From Leguminivora glycinivorella (Eukaryota > Arthropoda > Insecta > Lepidoptera > Tortricidae), in contig NC_062988.1 in assembly GCF_023078275.1 (NCBI RefSeq), positions 2,931,501-2,995,500 on the forward strand: DNA of 64,000 bases. The letters run 5' to 3'. The notes beneath the pieces were generated by a model that saw only the letters and a list, made by a program, of their open reading frames with translations, made no database searches and was not told the origin of the DNA. Shown here piece after piece: positions 45,121 through 55,478 of this stretch; position 1 is the stretch's first letter, and each line of letters begins with the position of its first letter. The position numbers and the translations under genes were made by a program.

Positions 45121-45578
45121 ATTAATTATACGTACATACATAAAGTGATTCATTGCTTGATATTACGGATTGTTTGGTTTGCTGTGCATCATATTGATAT
45201 CATTTTATTAAGTTCAGATGCACTTTATAATATGTAAAATGATGTAGGACGCAGCAGATTTATCAAGCCAATGACGCGTATATTTTCATCATTTATCTGA
45301 ATAACAATGAAATAATCTATGTCGGACCGTTTAGGTTTTTTGGTTAATTGTTACCAATCTTGAGTATCACACTTTTTTTTGCGCCACAATGTAAAAGGCC
45401 GTTTTTGGAAATTTTTGATTAGGTCTTTAAAAAGCAGAATATAAAAAAAATCAAAACGGTCCGACACAGATAAAAATAATAACAATCTGTATTGAAAAAA
45501 TCATTGCTCTATCCTCAAAAACCAGGGAGGAAATAGTCGAGAGCGTTTGTATGGAGAATTGACCCCTACCGTATCGTC
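45121..45578. other. No gene recognised
   Basis: AT-rich DNA between a SINE fragment and the TTAA-flanked element. AAACGGTCCGACAC near 45455 echoes an inverted GTCGGACCGTTTAGG near 45321, so a decayed foldback may span 45310-45470. Confidence 0.35.
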
Positions 45579-47025
45579 TTAAGGTAATGGCGCCTATTAA
45601 CGTGGTATTAAGGAAGATTTCAAAAGATACCAAAAAATTAAGGGTATCAAAGCTCATTAACGACCACAAATATTTTTTTTATGGAAGAGTATTTATTGAA
45701 CTATTAGTTTTGAAGAGTTTTAGGATCGTTTTAGTTTATTATATGTCATAAAATGATTATTGAAGCCAACATACCTAAATTTTCTATTACCGTGGTAATG
45801 AACAGGCTGCAGTTCTATTAACGCGAATTGAGATTTCATTACCGAGGGTATGAATGACAGTGTTTTTCTGCCATCGGTAAATAGAAACCCATCTCAAAAT
45901 TCGGAGCTTAATACCGACGGTTGAATATACAAATTATGACAAATACATATACCAATACTATCCTCCTTTATGAATACCCACAGAAAACTCAGTTTCACCT
46001 AAGAAATCTGTACTTACGGTACACTAAATGTCATATTTTGATACAAGACTAATATGTCGTTCGGTAATAGATACTTCTATAGGAACCCATTACCGACCCA
46101 AACAAATATTGCATGGATCGGTAATAAATTCTTATATATTCTATTACCGAGGGTTATCTGATCGTACCATCGGTAATAGGCATAAATTGGAGTATTATAA
46201 AATCTAATTGCGACCCATAAAAACAAAGTCATACAGATGTATTTTCATTACAAATCAAAATAAAATATTGCAACCTTATATTAAAACCTTTACATAACTG
46301 GTAAGTAAGCATCAGACTTTATGTCAATGTTTAAAAAAAATTGACAAATTAACGGTTTTCATAGAAACTACGAAATCAGTCATGAAGTTTTTGCTAAAAA
46401 TTAAGGTTTTGTTGAATAATTTTCATACCGCGTAAATAGTTCTTTGATAGCGTGAATAGATCAAGATTGAAACAACTGTAAGACATTATATAACTGATCA
46501 CATATACTTAAAATAAAGCAAAAAGAACTAATATCACTACTTTAACTATTACTGTGGTATACCACAGTAATAGAATCTACTCACGAAATGGCGCCTTTCA
46601 CCGCTGTCTTTTAATTTCCACTTTAAACACATTTCCAGGCTAAACAATACGTAAAAAGTACTCAGAAGTCATGTAGAAAACTATAAACAATAATTTGAAA
46701 TGCATAACTTTCACCTGTTTGCCATAATTACTCGTATTACGTAAACTACTAAATGAGATTGGAGTTCACTTAGGTTTAGCGTCACACGTCAGTATGACAC
46801 AACCTCTTCTCGCGGCCCCGTGGCAAAAACTGTCAAATAGCGAGCGTCTTCTTTCATTCACACTCTCTATCGTCTATATGTGCGTTAGTCAACTAAACAG
46901 GCTTCCTTTGTGTGAGTAACTTTTTTTAAGAAATTGGTCGGTTTGCCTATAAAATGCGTATTTGCAAATGCGGCGGTAATGGACGTCGATTTCGATACCC
47001 GCGTTGATAGCCGCCGTTACCTTAA
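45579..47025. mobile_element. TTAA-flanked element with GGTAATGGCG-type inverted ends
   Basis: The left end is TTAA then GGTAATGGCGCCTATTAACG. The right end read inward is TTAA then GGTAACGGCGGCTATCAACG, a match over about 25 bp with a few mismatches. A TTAA at each end is the target duplication of piggyBac-type (and Kolobok) transposons. The interior repeats ATTACCG/CGGTAAT words about ten times in both orientations and has a 28-bp perfect palindrome at 46546-46573. No transposase ORF, so it is non-autonomous. Confidence 0.65.
46546..46573. repeat. 28-bp perfect palindrome
   Basis: CTATTACTGTGGTA is followed by its exact reverse complement TACCACAGTAATAG. It lies inside the TTAA-flanked element and shares the GGTAAT theme. 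Confidence 0.85.
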
Positions 47026-47426
47026 TTATATAAATAAACGCAAGCGTATTGCGATCTCATAGCCTATATTACAAGATGATAATAACGAGAGCAATGATGA
47101 CACTAATGAAATGAGTCATGACATGGTACATTTATTTTACCAGTGCAGCCTTAGACAACAATAAGTTTCATCTACTCATAATTTAAACAGCAATTTCAAA
47201 AAAACAACAAGGGGGAATATAGTTCCTCTAAATGAATTTATTTTGAGGCTTTTGAGGTGTAGGTACACACACATACGTACTTAGACCACCCACGAAGAAT
47301 AGGTATGTAGGTTGCATCAGCTAACCTTGGCCTACATTGTACATTTCCAATAACCTTGTAATGCACCTGCATCTGTAATCCGATCTGCCTGTAACTTGAT
47401 ATTATATTCATTTAATTATAATTCTA
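47026..47426. other. No gene recognised
   Basis: AT-rich flank between the TTAA element and copy B of the 4.66-kb element. Confidence 0.35.
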
Positions 47427-47576
47427 TTTTTAACACGCTTTTATTAGGTCGTCGTGTATGTAACTATGTATGTAATGGAATCTGCGGAGGCTAATTTAAC
47501 CATCTTCCAGGAGTCGTAGCGTAATGAAAATTGGCAGCTATATGTAGTTCCGATGACAATACAATAATATGGTACT

Positions 47577-48444
47577 GTTGAGCTGATCTGATGATGGAGT
47601 CGGAAGATATGAACTGGAACTACATGATGGAACTTCGTATCATAGCCGTTTTTGGGTTTCTTAGAAAAGTATTGTAATGAACTTTGACTACAATTAGGTT
47701 TCAAGGTCTGATGATGAAGCCGAAAGATATGAACTGGAACTACATGATGGAACATCGTATCATAGCTGTTTTTGGGTTTCTTAGAAAAGTCTTGTAATGA
47801 ACTTTGACTACGATTAGGTTTCAAGGTCTGATGATGGAGCCGGAAGATATGAACTGGAACTACATCATGGAACATCGTATCATAGCTGTTTTTGGGCTTC
47901 TTAGGAAAGTCTTGTAATGAACTTTGACTACAATTAGGTTTCAAGGTCTGATGATGGAGCCGGAAGATATGAGCTGGAACTACATGATGGAACATCGTAT
48001 CATAGCTGTTTTTGGGCTTCTTAGAAAAGTCTTGTAATGAACTTTGACTACGATTAGGTTTCAAGATCTGATGATGGAGCCGGAAGATATGAACTGGAAC
48101 TACATGATAGAACATCGTATCATAGCTGTTTTTGGGCTTCTTAGAAAAGTCTTGTAATGAACTTTGACTACGATTAGAATTCAAGGTCTGATGATGGAGC
48201 CGGAAGATATGAGCTGGAACTACATGATGGAATATCGTATCATAGCTGTTTTTGGGCTTCTTAGAAAAGTCTTGTAATGAACTTTGACTACGATTAGGTT
48301 TCAAGGTCTGATGATGGAGCCGGAAGATATGAACTGGAACTACATGATAGAACATCGTATCATAGCTGTTTTTGGGCTTCTTAGAAAAGTCTTGTAATGA
48401 ACTATGACTACGATTAGGTTTCAAGGCCTGATGATGGTGCCGGA
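47577..48444. repeat. 120-bp tandem array (copy B)
   Basis: Same unit, copy number and variant order as 36241-37110. The minus-strand 326-codon frame is the repeat read through. Confidence 0.95.
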
Positions 48445-48489
48445 AGATAAGAACAGAAAAAAGGGGGGGGGGGCTCGAGGGGGAAGCAT

Positions 48490-50937
48490 GAAAGAAAGAT
48501 CAACGTAGTATTTAAAATAAGTTGGGTTAGCGTTTTCTTGTGACCTTTCAGAGCAAACAAAGGGGGGCTCGGGGGCGAAGCCCCCTCATAAAAGAAAGAT
48601 CAACGTTGTATTTAAAATAAGTTTGGTTAAGGTTTTCTTGTGATCCTTAAGAGTAAAGAAAAGGGGGCTAGGGGGCGAAGCCCCCGCATGAAAGAAAGAT
48701 CAACGTAGTATTTAGAATAAGTTGGGTTAGCGTTTTCTTGTGACCTTTAAGAGCAAACAAAGGGGGCTCGGGGGCGAAGCCCCCTCATGAAAGAAAGATC
48801 AACGTTGTATTTAAAATAAGTTGGTTTAGGGTTTTATTGTGACCTTTAAGAGCAATCAAAGGGGGCTCGGGGGCGAAGCCCCCGCATGAAAGAAAGATCA
48901 ACGTAGTATTTAAGATAAGTTGGGTTAGCGTTTTCTTGTGACATTTAAGAACAAACAAAGGGGGGGGCTCGGGGGCGAAGCCCCCTATGAAAGAAAGATC
49001 AACGTTGTATTTAAAATAAGTTGGTTTAGGGTTTTATTGTGATCCTTAAGAGCAAACAAAGGGGGCTCGGGGGCGAAGCCCCCGCATGAAAGAAAGATCA
49101 ACGTAGTATTTAAGATAAGTTGGGTTAGCGTTTTCTTGTGACATTTAAGAGCAAACAAATGGGGGCTCGAAAGAAAGATCAACGTTGTATTTAAAATAAG
49201 TTGGTTAAGGGTTTTATTGTGATCCTTAAGAGCAAACAAAGGGGGGCTCGGGGGGCGAAGCCCCCGCATGAAAGAAAGATCAACGTAGTATTTAAGATAA
49301 GTTGGGTTAGCGTTTTCTTGTGACATTTAAGAGCAAACGTAGTATTTAGAATAAGTTGGGTTAGCGTTTTCTTGTGACCTTTAAGAGCAAACAAAGGGGG
49401 CTCGGGGGGCGAAGCCCCCCGCATGAAAGAAAGATCAACGTAGTATTTAAGATAAGTTGGGTTAGCGTTTTCTTGTGACATTTAAGAGCAAACAAAGGGG
49501 GGCTCGGGGGCGAAGCCCCTGCATGAAAGAAAGATCAACGTTGTATTTAAAATAAGTTGGTTTAGGGTTTTCTTGTGATCCTTAAGAGTAAAGAAAAGGG
49601 GGGCTCGGGGGGCGAAGCCCCCCGCATGAAAGAAAGATCAACGTTGTATTTAGAATAAGGTGGGTTAGCGTTTTCTTGTGACCTTTAAGAGCAAACAAAG
49701 GGGGGCTCGGGGGGCGAAGCCCCCCGCATGAAAGAAAGATCAACGTAGTATTTAAGATAAGTTGGGTTAGCGTTTTCTTGTGACATTTAAGAACAAACAA
49801 AGGGGGCTCGGGGGCGAAGCCCCCCACATGAAAGAAAGATCAACGTTGTATTTAGAATATGTTGGGTTAGCGTTTTCTTGTGACCTTTAAGAGCAAACAA
49901 AGGGGGCTCGGGGGCGAAGCCCCCGCATGAAAGAAAGATCAACGTAGTATTTAAGATAAGTTGGGTTAGCGTTTTCTTGTGACCTTTAAGAGCAAACAAA
50001 GGGGGGCTCGGGGGGCGAAGCCCCCTCATAAAAGAAAGATCAACGTTGTTTTTAAAATAAGTTGGGTTAGCGTTTTCTTGTGACCTTTAAGAGCAAACAA
50101 AGGGGGGCTCGGGGGGCGAAGCCCCCTGCATGAAAGAAAGATCAACGTTGTATTTTAAATAAGTTGGTTTAGGGTTTTCTTGTGACCCTTAAGAGTAACG
50201 AAAAGGGGGGCTCGGGAGGCGAAGCCCCCCGCATAAAAGAAAGATCAACGTAGTATTTAAAATAAGAGTTGGGTTAGGGTTTTCTTGTGACCTTTAAGAG
50301 CAAACAAAGTGGGGCTCGGGGGGCGAAGCCCCCCGCATGAAAGAATGATCAACGTTGTATTTTAAATAAGTTGGTTTAGGGTTTTCTTGTGACCCTTAAG
50401 AGTAACGAAAAGGGGGGCTCGGGAGGCGAAGCCCCCCGCATAAAAGAAAGATCAACGTAGTATTTAAAATAAGAGTTGGGTTAGGGTTTTCTTGTGACCT
50501 TTAAGAGCAAACAAAGTGGGGCTCGGGGGGCGAAGCCCCCCGCATGAAAGAAAGATCAACGTAGTATTTAAAATAAGTTGGGTTAGTGTTTTCTTGTGAC
50601 CTTTAAGAGCAAACAAAGGGGTGCTCGGGGGGCGAAGCCCCCCGCATAAAAGAAAGATAAACGTTGTATTTAAAATAAGTTGGGTTAGGGTTTTCTTGTT
50701 ACCCTTAAGAGTAACGAAAAGAGGGGCTCGGGGGGCGAAGCCCCCCGCATAAAAGAAAGATTAACGTAGTATTTAAAATAAGTTGGGTTAGCGTTTTCTT
50801 GTGACCTTTCAGAGCAAACAAAGGGGGGCTCGGGGGGCAAAGCCCCCCGCATAAAAGAAAGATCAACGTTGTATTTAAAATAAGTTTGGTAATGGTTTTC
50901 CTGTGACCCTTAAGTGCAAATAAAGGGGGCTCGGCAA
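48490..50937. repeat. Roughly 101-bp GC-hairpin tandem array (copy B)
   Basis: Unit-by-unit correspondence with 37130-39600, including the truncated unit near 49165 (GGGGGCTCGAAAGAAAG) and the partial duplication near 49335. Divergence sits mostly in the G and C runs. Confidence 0.93.
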
Positions 50938-51307
50938 AAAAGAAATACTTAAATTTTGTTTGAATTAGTTGAAATGTGACAATATTTTCTAATCGAGTCA
51001 AACAAAATCCCACTAGCTGAGAGCTTCAAAACAATGTATGGCGAAAGTATGTCTCTCTAATGTCTTCAAAAAGTCCGCGATGGCACATGTCTATATTGTC
51101 TATCTTTTACGGATAACTTACTAGGTAAAAACATTTTTATGATAATACCGTAATAAGAAGGTAGCCGCTAGTTATTATTAAGTAGCAATTAGCAATAAGT
51201 ACACGTTAAGCCACAAATTGCATGTAAAATCCGCCTTCTTGAAATAATTTTATGTATAAATGTTAAAAGGTATTTATTTCATTATTAATGACTAAAAAGT
51301 ATAAAAT

Positions 51308-52081
51308 AAATTAATAGTTTAAAAAACACTATAAAACACGCTTTTATAAATGCACGTAAAAGCCAAAAATAAATTATGGATCGTTCAAGTTGTCTCTATT
51401 TGTGAGCTGAAGTTTAAAAACTATGTGCTTTTAATTATAATATTTGATTGTAAAAGCGTGGGGCGCTGGAACAGGAAAGACTTTCTTGTAAACAAATACT
51501 AATTCGAACTTCCTGGCGAATGAAGTTGCATAAGAACATAACGTTTACATATGCCGCCTAAGGGTTACCAAAGAGAACCAAAGATATCTCGTCCACGAAC
51601 AAGAACTCTGCATCCTGTCACTGTAGACACTTTCCCCTTTTGTACTTTGATTACCGGAAAAAAGCGGCGTTCTAAGTGTCGGTGACTGTCGACTCTCCTC
51701 GCTACTAGCGCATATTTTGTCTGAGTTCGACAAACTGGTACCTACTTTGAACACTGACTTTTAATTGATTTGACTGTTTAATGTAGAACCTACTAGTCAT
51801 GCTGCAACTCCAGTTAGCGCGTCAATCTGTGTAACCTCCTTCCCGTAACATAGCATAATTTGATTTATCAGCAAGTTATACTTATATATTCTGTGGTTAT
51901 ACAAAAAGTCTTTCCTGTTCCAGCGCCCCACGCTTTTACAATCAAATATTATAATTAAAAGCACATAGTTTTTAAACTTCAGCTCACAAATAGAGACAAC
52001 TTGAACGATCCATAATTTATTTTTGGCTTTTACGTGCATTTATAAAAGCGTGTTTTATAGTGTTTTTTAAACTATTAATTT
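51308..52081. repeat. Foldback terminus (copy B)
   Basis: Arms of about 183 bp as in copy A. The outer right end is followed by TTTTCTATATCAAGG, whereas copy A is followed by ATTTTTAAATTATGG. Confidence 0.9.
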
Positions 52082-52447
52082 TTTTCTATATCAAGGTCAA
52101 TCTTACACATGACTGCACATGAACAAAGAACTTACATAGTATATAAGGGAAACCGTTTACTTTAATAAAGGATTCTATACTGGACAGTCACGTCTTTCAC
52201 TACTCTCCCGTAACGCCTCCAACGCCGCACACTTCATGCTTCATCCGGGTGGTTTTGTGGTTCTAAATAGCTACATAAGCTGAAAATGAGTTCGATTCCA
52301 ACCTTTGCCGCTGACGAGCTAGATCACTTTAATCCACACACATACACACCCGTCCGTGATTCAATTTATAATACTTATGTATTAATTATTTTTAACCGGC
52401 TTCCAATTCAAATCAAATATCTATGTTTGTTTTGGTTTACATACAAG
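52082..52447. other. Intron segment between the P450 donor and copy B
   Basis: I looked on the minus strand for the expected last P450 exon (a Gly split by phase 1, then R-F-A) and did not find it. The 52140-52260 piece is moderately GC-rich and unrecognised. Confidence 0.45.
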
Positions 52448-52453
52448 ACTTAC
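52448..52453 (-). other. 5' splice donor of the P450 gene
   Basis: On the minus strand the sequence after Cys-Ile-G is GTAAGT, a consensus donor. It splits the heme-loop Gly codon in phase 1. Reading through it meets a stop after KSCM, so splicing is needed. Confidence 0.85.
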
Positions 52454-53795
52454 CAATACAATGTCGGGGTCCTACACCGAACGGAAGATACGCGCAGGGA
52501 TGCCGACTGGCGATGTTCTCCGGGGAAAAGTTTTCTGGGTTAAACTTTTCCGGCACCGGGTAGTGCAACTTATCGTGGTGAATCCCCCACACAGATATCA
52601 GCACTAGTTGTCCCTTAGAAACTTTCACATTTGTCCCCGGACACTCATAGTCGGCTTGTGCTTTTCGCCGTAAATGTTCCACGATAGGATACATCCGAAG
52701 GGTCTCGTTAAAAACTTGCTCCATATATGTCAATTCCTTTAAAGTGTCAATTTTTATTCGGCCGCCGTTTCGCTGAAGATACTCGTCTACTTCCTTTCTT
52801 AATCTCTCCTGTATTCCAGGGTTCAAAGCCAGTTGGTATAACATGAATCCCATAGTGGAGACAGATGTTTCGTAACCAGCTACATAAAACGCAAATACCT
52901 GAGCTTCTATAACTCTAGTCGTTATTTCAAAAGCATCGGCTTCTTCATCATCTAACTTTTTAGAATTTTCAATGTCTTCGTTATTCTTAATTTGTAAAAG
53001 CATATCCATAAAGTCGTTTCTAGTCGATGGCACACCTTTTCTTTCAGTGGATACTTTTTCAACGAGATTTTTAAAGAAATCTTGCATAAACCCGGGAAAC
53101 AGGTCCATTTTGAGTTTTTTAGGTAGACCAGGGTACATCATCTCAAACTCGATTATTAAATGTCGGTTGAATATAGCCTGATCGATCTTCTTCAAACTTG
53201 CGTGTATTTCTTCACGAAAGGTGTCAACATCGAATCCAAATGCGCACGCCCAAATCGTTGACATCGTGTACTTCTTCATCAGTGCGTGCACATCTTGCTC
53301 GGGTGATACGGCTATCACCTCACTCACATATTCTATAAATAAATCAGCTCGATCTTTGAGCAAGTACATCATTTTCTTGAGTTTCTGATTACTGAACATG
53401 GGCGAGAATCGATGCCTGAGCGCTCGCCAAGTTTCTCCGTCGGCATGGAACAGGTTTGTCCCCAATCCTTTCCTGCTAAATGTGACGCCACGGTCCAAAA
53501 ACACATGAAAATCCTTTATCAAAACATGTTTCACAGTATCCAGGTCGCGTATCAAAAGACACGGTGTTCTCATTCTGTACAATCCAACCACTTTTTCTGT
53601 CTTATAGTCGTCGTATAATTCTTTCAATATAACTCCCAGTGATGTTGAACCCAAACAAAATTTAAAAGTGTTCCCGAAAATCGGTATAGGTCTGGGTCCA
53701 GGAACATGTTGGTCTCTCCAGTAATTATAAATGACTGTGAAGTGGTAATACAGTGCGATTGCAGCTGCGAGAACGGCTATCGTCAGGAGAACCAT
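52454..53795 (-). CDS. Cytochrome P450, CYP3-clan CYP6-like, first coding exon
   Basis: This is a heme monooxygenase, probably of the endoplasmic reticulum; insect CYP6-type enzymes oxidise plant toxins, insecticides and other small molecules. The ATG at 53795 is chosen over an upstream TTG. The exon has 447 codons plus one base. It shows an N-terminal membrane anchor (residues 2-22), the proline hinge VPGPRPIP near 31, WRALR in helix C (123-127), the I-helix AGYETS (306-311), ETLR of helix K (364-367), FNPENF (418-423) and the heme loop PFGVGPRHCIG (438-448) with ligand Cys446. The family is usually about 500-510 residues, so the last 55-60 are missing. They should lie beyond the phase-1 donor but were not found, and copy B of the 4.66-kb element occupies the nearby intron. 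The exon itself has no stop or frameshift. GLYRMRTPCLLIRDLD and EMMYPGL resemble CYP6B-like proteins; subfamily not assigned. Confidence 0.93.
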
Positions 53796-53879
53796 GCTGC
53801 TCAAGATCCAGGGACCTTATGCCTACTACGAGTGTGGTACGATTACCATTGAACTCTTTGAGCGTGATAAGATCGCTTG

Positions 53880-54806
53880 TTAGGGTTCCGTACCTCAAAG
53901 AGGAAAACCGGAACCCTTATAGGATCACTCGTGTGTCTGTCTGTCCCTCTGTCACAGCCGATTTCTCCGAAAGTACTGGACCGATTTACTTGAAATTTGG
54001 TACACATATGTAAACCTGTGGCCCAAAGACTGACATGTAATATAATTAAATGAAATTAAACGAAATTTAATCATAGGGGGCACTTTTGGGGGGTAAAATT
54101 GAAAATTAAAAATCAAAGTTATTAGAACTATATTGTGCTATATATCAAATGAAAGAGCATTTTATAAGCATCTCAAATATATTTTTTTTTAGTTTTTATT
54201 TTGGTAACTTAGAAGTTATTTAAGAAAATAAGCAAAAAATTACCATTCCCCCCCCCCTTATCTCCGAAACTACTTAGCGTAAAATTTTCAAAAAAATACC
54301 TACACGAGATAGCCCTCTACCTGTAGATTACAGGAAAACCTATTAGAAATTTACAGTCAAGCGTAAGTCGGACTAAGAGAAAACTCAAATTGAGATTTTC
54401 ACTCACTGCCGCTGCAAGTACTTACTAAATGTTTTGAAATTTTGTGAGCGCCATGGACAGGTAGAAAGAAATTCATTTCTGTTTAGAAATTGTTAAAAAT
54501 TTTAATCATTTGCCAAAATGACTTAAGTTCCTACTAAAAAGGAGGCGCTTAAGACCGTTTAGAAGTTGACTGCCTAAATATTTTCTAAATCGGTCCAAAA
54601 AAGGGTCTATATATACGAAAACATAAAATTTGTGCCACCGAAAGCCCAATTCTGAAGTCCATTTTGCTCTATCTCTTATCGTTTCCGAAATATACGCAAA
54701 ATCTTGAATGTAGGAAATTTAGTGTACTTTGCCATCACATTATATTCAGGCGCTCATGACTTTTTTGTATGGAAATGTCGAAATCCGACTCGTACTTGAC
54801 CAATTT
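53880..54806 (+). repeat. AGGGTTCCGT...ACTTG(G/A)CC-type repeat upstream of the P450
   Basis: It starts TTAGGGTTCCGTACCTCAAA, has TGTCTGTCTGTCCCTCTGTC and GGACCGATTTACTTGAAATT, a CCCCCCCC core near 54250 and ends near AATCCGACTCGTACTTGACC. It begins only 85 bp upstream of the P450 ATG, so it borders or forms part of the promoter region. Confidence 0.7.
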
Positions 54807-54852
54807 TCATAGAAAGTTATGTTTTATTATAGTTTTGAAGGGTTTCTTGTTT

Positions 54853-54975
54853 TTAACCACCAACGCAAAAACGACGGAGTGTTATAATAATAATAGATTT
54901 GACGCCTGACATGACTGTATGTCTGTGGCATCATAGCTCCCGAACGAATCAATCGCTTTTGATTTCGTGTTTAAT
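54853..54975 (-). repeat. GCGTCGGGGGTTAAAAA-type repeat, inverted copy
   Basis: TTTTTAACCACCAACGCAAA, AACGACGGAGTGTTATAA and TGTGGCATCATAGCTCCCGA are the reverse complement of the 3' part of the 4444-4692 family. Confidence 0.65.
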
Positions 54976-55007
54976 GTAAGGTGAAATCGTCGAGAGTTTT
55001 TTTGTAC

Positions 55008-55150
55008 CACACCGTAGGTGGCAAACAGGCATACGGTCCGCCTGATGGAAAGCGGTCACTGTAACCTATGGACGCCTGCCACTCAAGGGGTGAAATATGT
55101 ACGTTGCCGACTCATTAGAAACTTTTACAACCCTGTACTGATTTCTAAGG
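55008..55150 (-). repeat. Retroposon-like repeat fragment (TGGCAAACAGG type)
   Basis: It has GTAGGTGGCAAACAGGCATA, CGCCTGATGGAAAGCGGTCA, ACCTATGGACGCCTGCCACT and TACGTTGCCGACTC. It relates to 31885-32000. Confidence 0.6.
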
Positions 55151-55189
55151 CCTGATTTAGACGGCGTGCGAACTCGCATGCAATTTTGC

Positions 55190-55267
55190 AGACAGACACA
55201 GACAAACAGACAGACAGACAGACACGTCAAACTTATAACACCTCGTCGTTTTTGCGTCGGGAGTTAA
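55190..55267 (+). repeat. GCGTCGGG(G)GTTAAAAA-type repeat, terminal part
   Basis: CAGACAGACAGACAGACACG, AAACTTATAACACC and TTTTTGCGTCGGGAGTTAAA are as in 4582-4692. It abuts the CR1 fragment. Confidence 0.7.
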
Positions 55268-55478
55268 AAACTAAGAATCCTCACACTGCCTGCAATAGTT
55301 ATTAGCCATTTATGTAAGAGAGAACTTGGCAGCATACAAAACTAACAACATGTGTTCCAAGTACAGCACTCGAAATGCCGGAAAGTTAGTAGGTATCGAT
55401 CGTAAATTGGCGAAATCCAACAAATTATCACATGTGATGGGCCCTGCCGTCTATATAATAAATTCCGCTATATGTGGT
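55268..55478 (+). pseudogene. CR1-type retrotransposon ORF2 tail, left half, interrupted by RTE
   Basis: Translation in two frames gives RILTLPAI, then after a shift LLAIYVRENLAAYKTNNM and YSTRNAGKL...RLAKSNK-like text and a VYNK-like end. This is the conserved region shortly before the C-terminus of CR1/Jockey ORF2 proteins. Its continuation is at 58896, directly after the RTE insertion. At least two frameshifts make it a fossil. Confidence 0.7.
55472..55478. repeat. Target-site duplication of the RTE, left
   Basis: ATGTGGT occurs here and again at 58889-58895, directly flanking the RTE element. Removing the RTE and one copy rejoins the CR1 tail in a plausible frame (..YVVEAPSVSNF..). Confidence 0.7.

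Larger units (their letters stand above)
47427..52081. mobile_element. 4.66-kb repeated element, copy B
   Basis: Same orientation and organisation as 36091-40746. The two lengths differ by about 1 bp despite many compensating changes in G/C run length. The 120-bp array and foldback terminus look identical by eye. The differences I see are mainly in G and C tracts (for example GGGGGCTCGGGGGC against GGGGGGCTCGGGGGGC) and a CTCGA in the G run near 48474. The right end lies 372 bp inside the intron of the P450 gene. Confidence 0.8.

Noticed and set aside
45579..45582. R2-type insertion target (TTAAGGTA resembles the 28S rDNA target)
   Set aside because: The flanks are not 28S rDNA, and the same TTAAGGTAA appears inverted at 47025 as part of the element's ends.
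36091..52081. A CRISPR-like array, given regular repeats of about 101 and 120 bp
   Set aside because: Units are contiguous without unique spacers, and the genome is clearly eukaryotic.
52286..52543. 85-codon plus-strand frame overlapping the P450 donor
   Set aside because: It runs antisense across the P450 heme-loop coding sequence and has no motif of its own.
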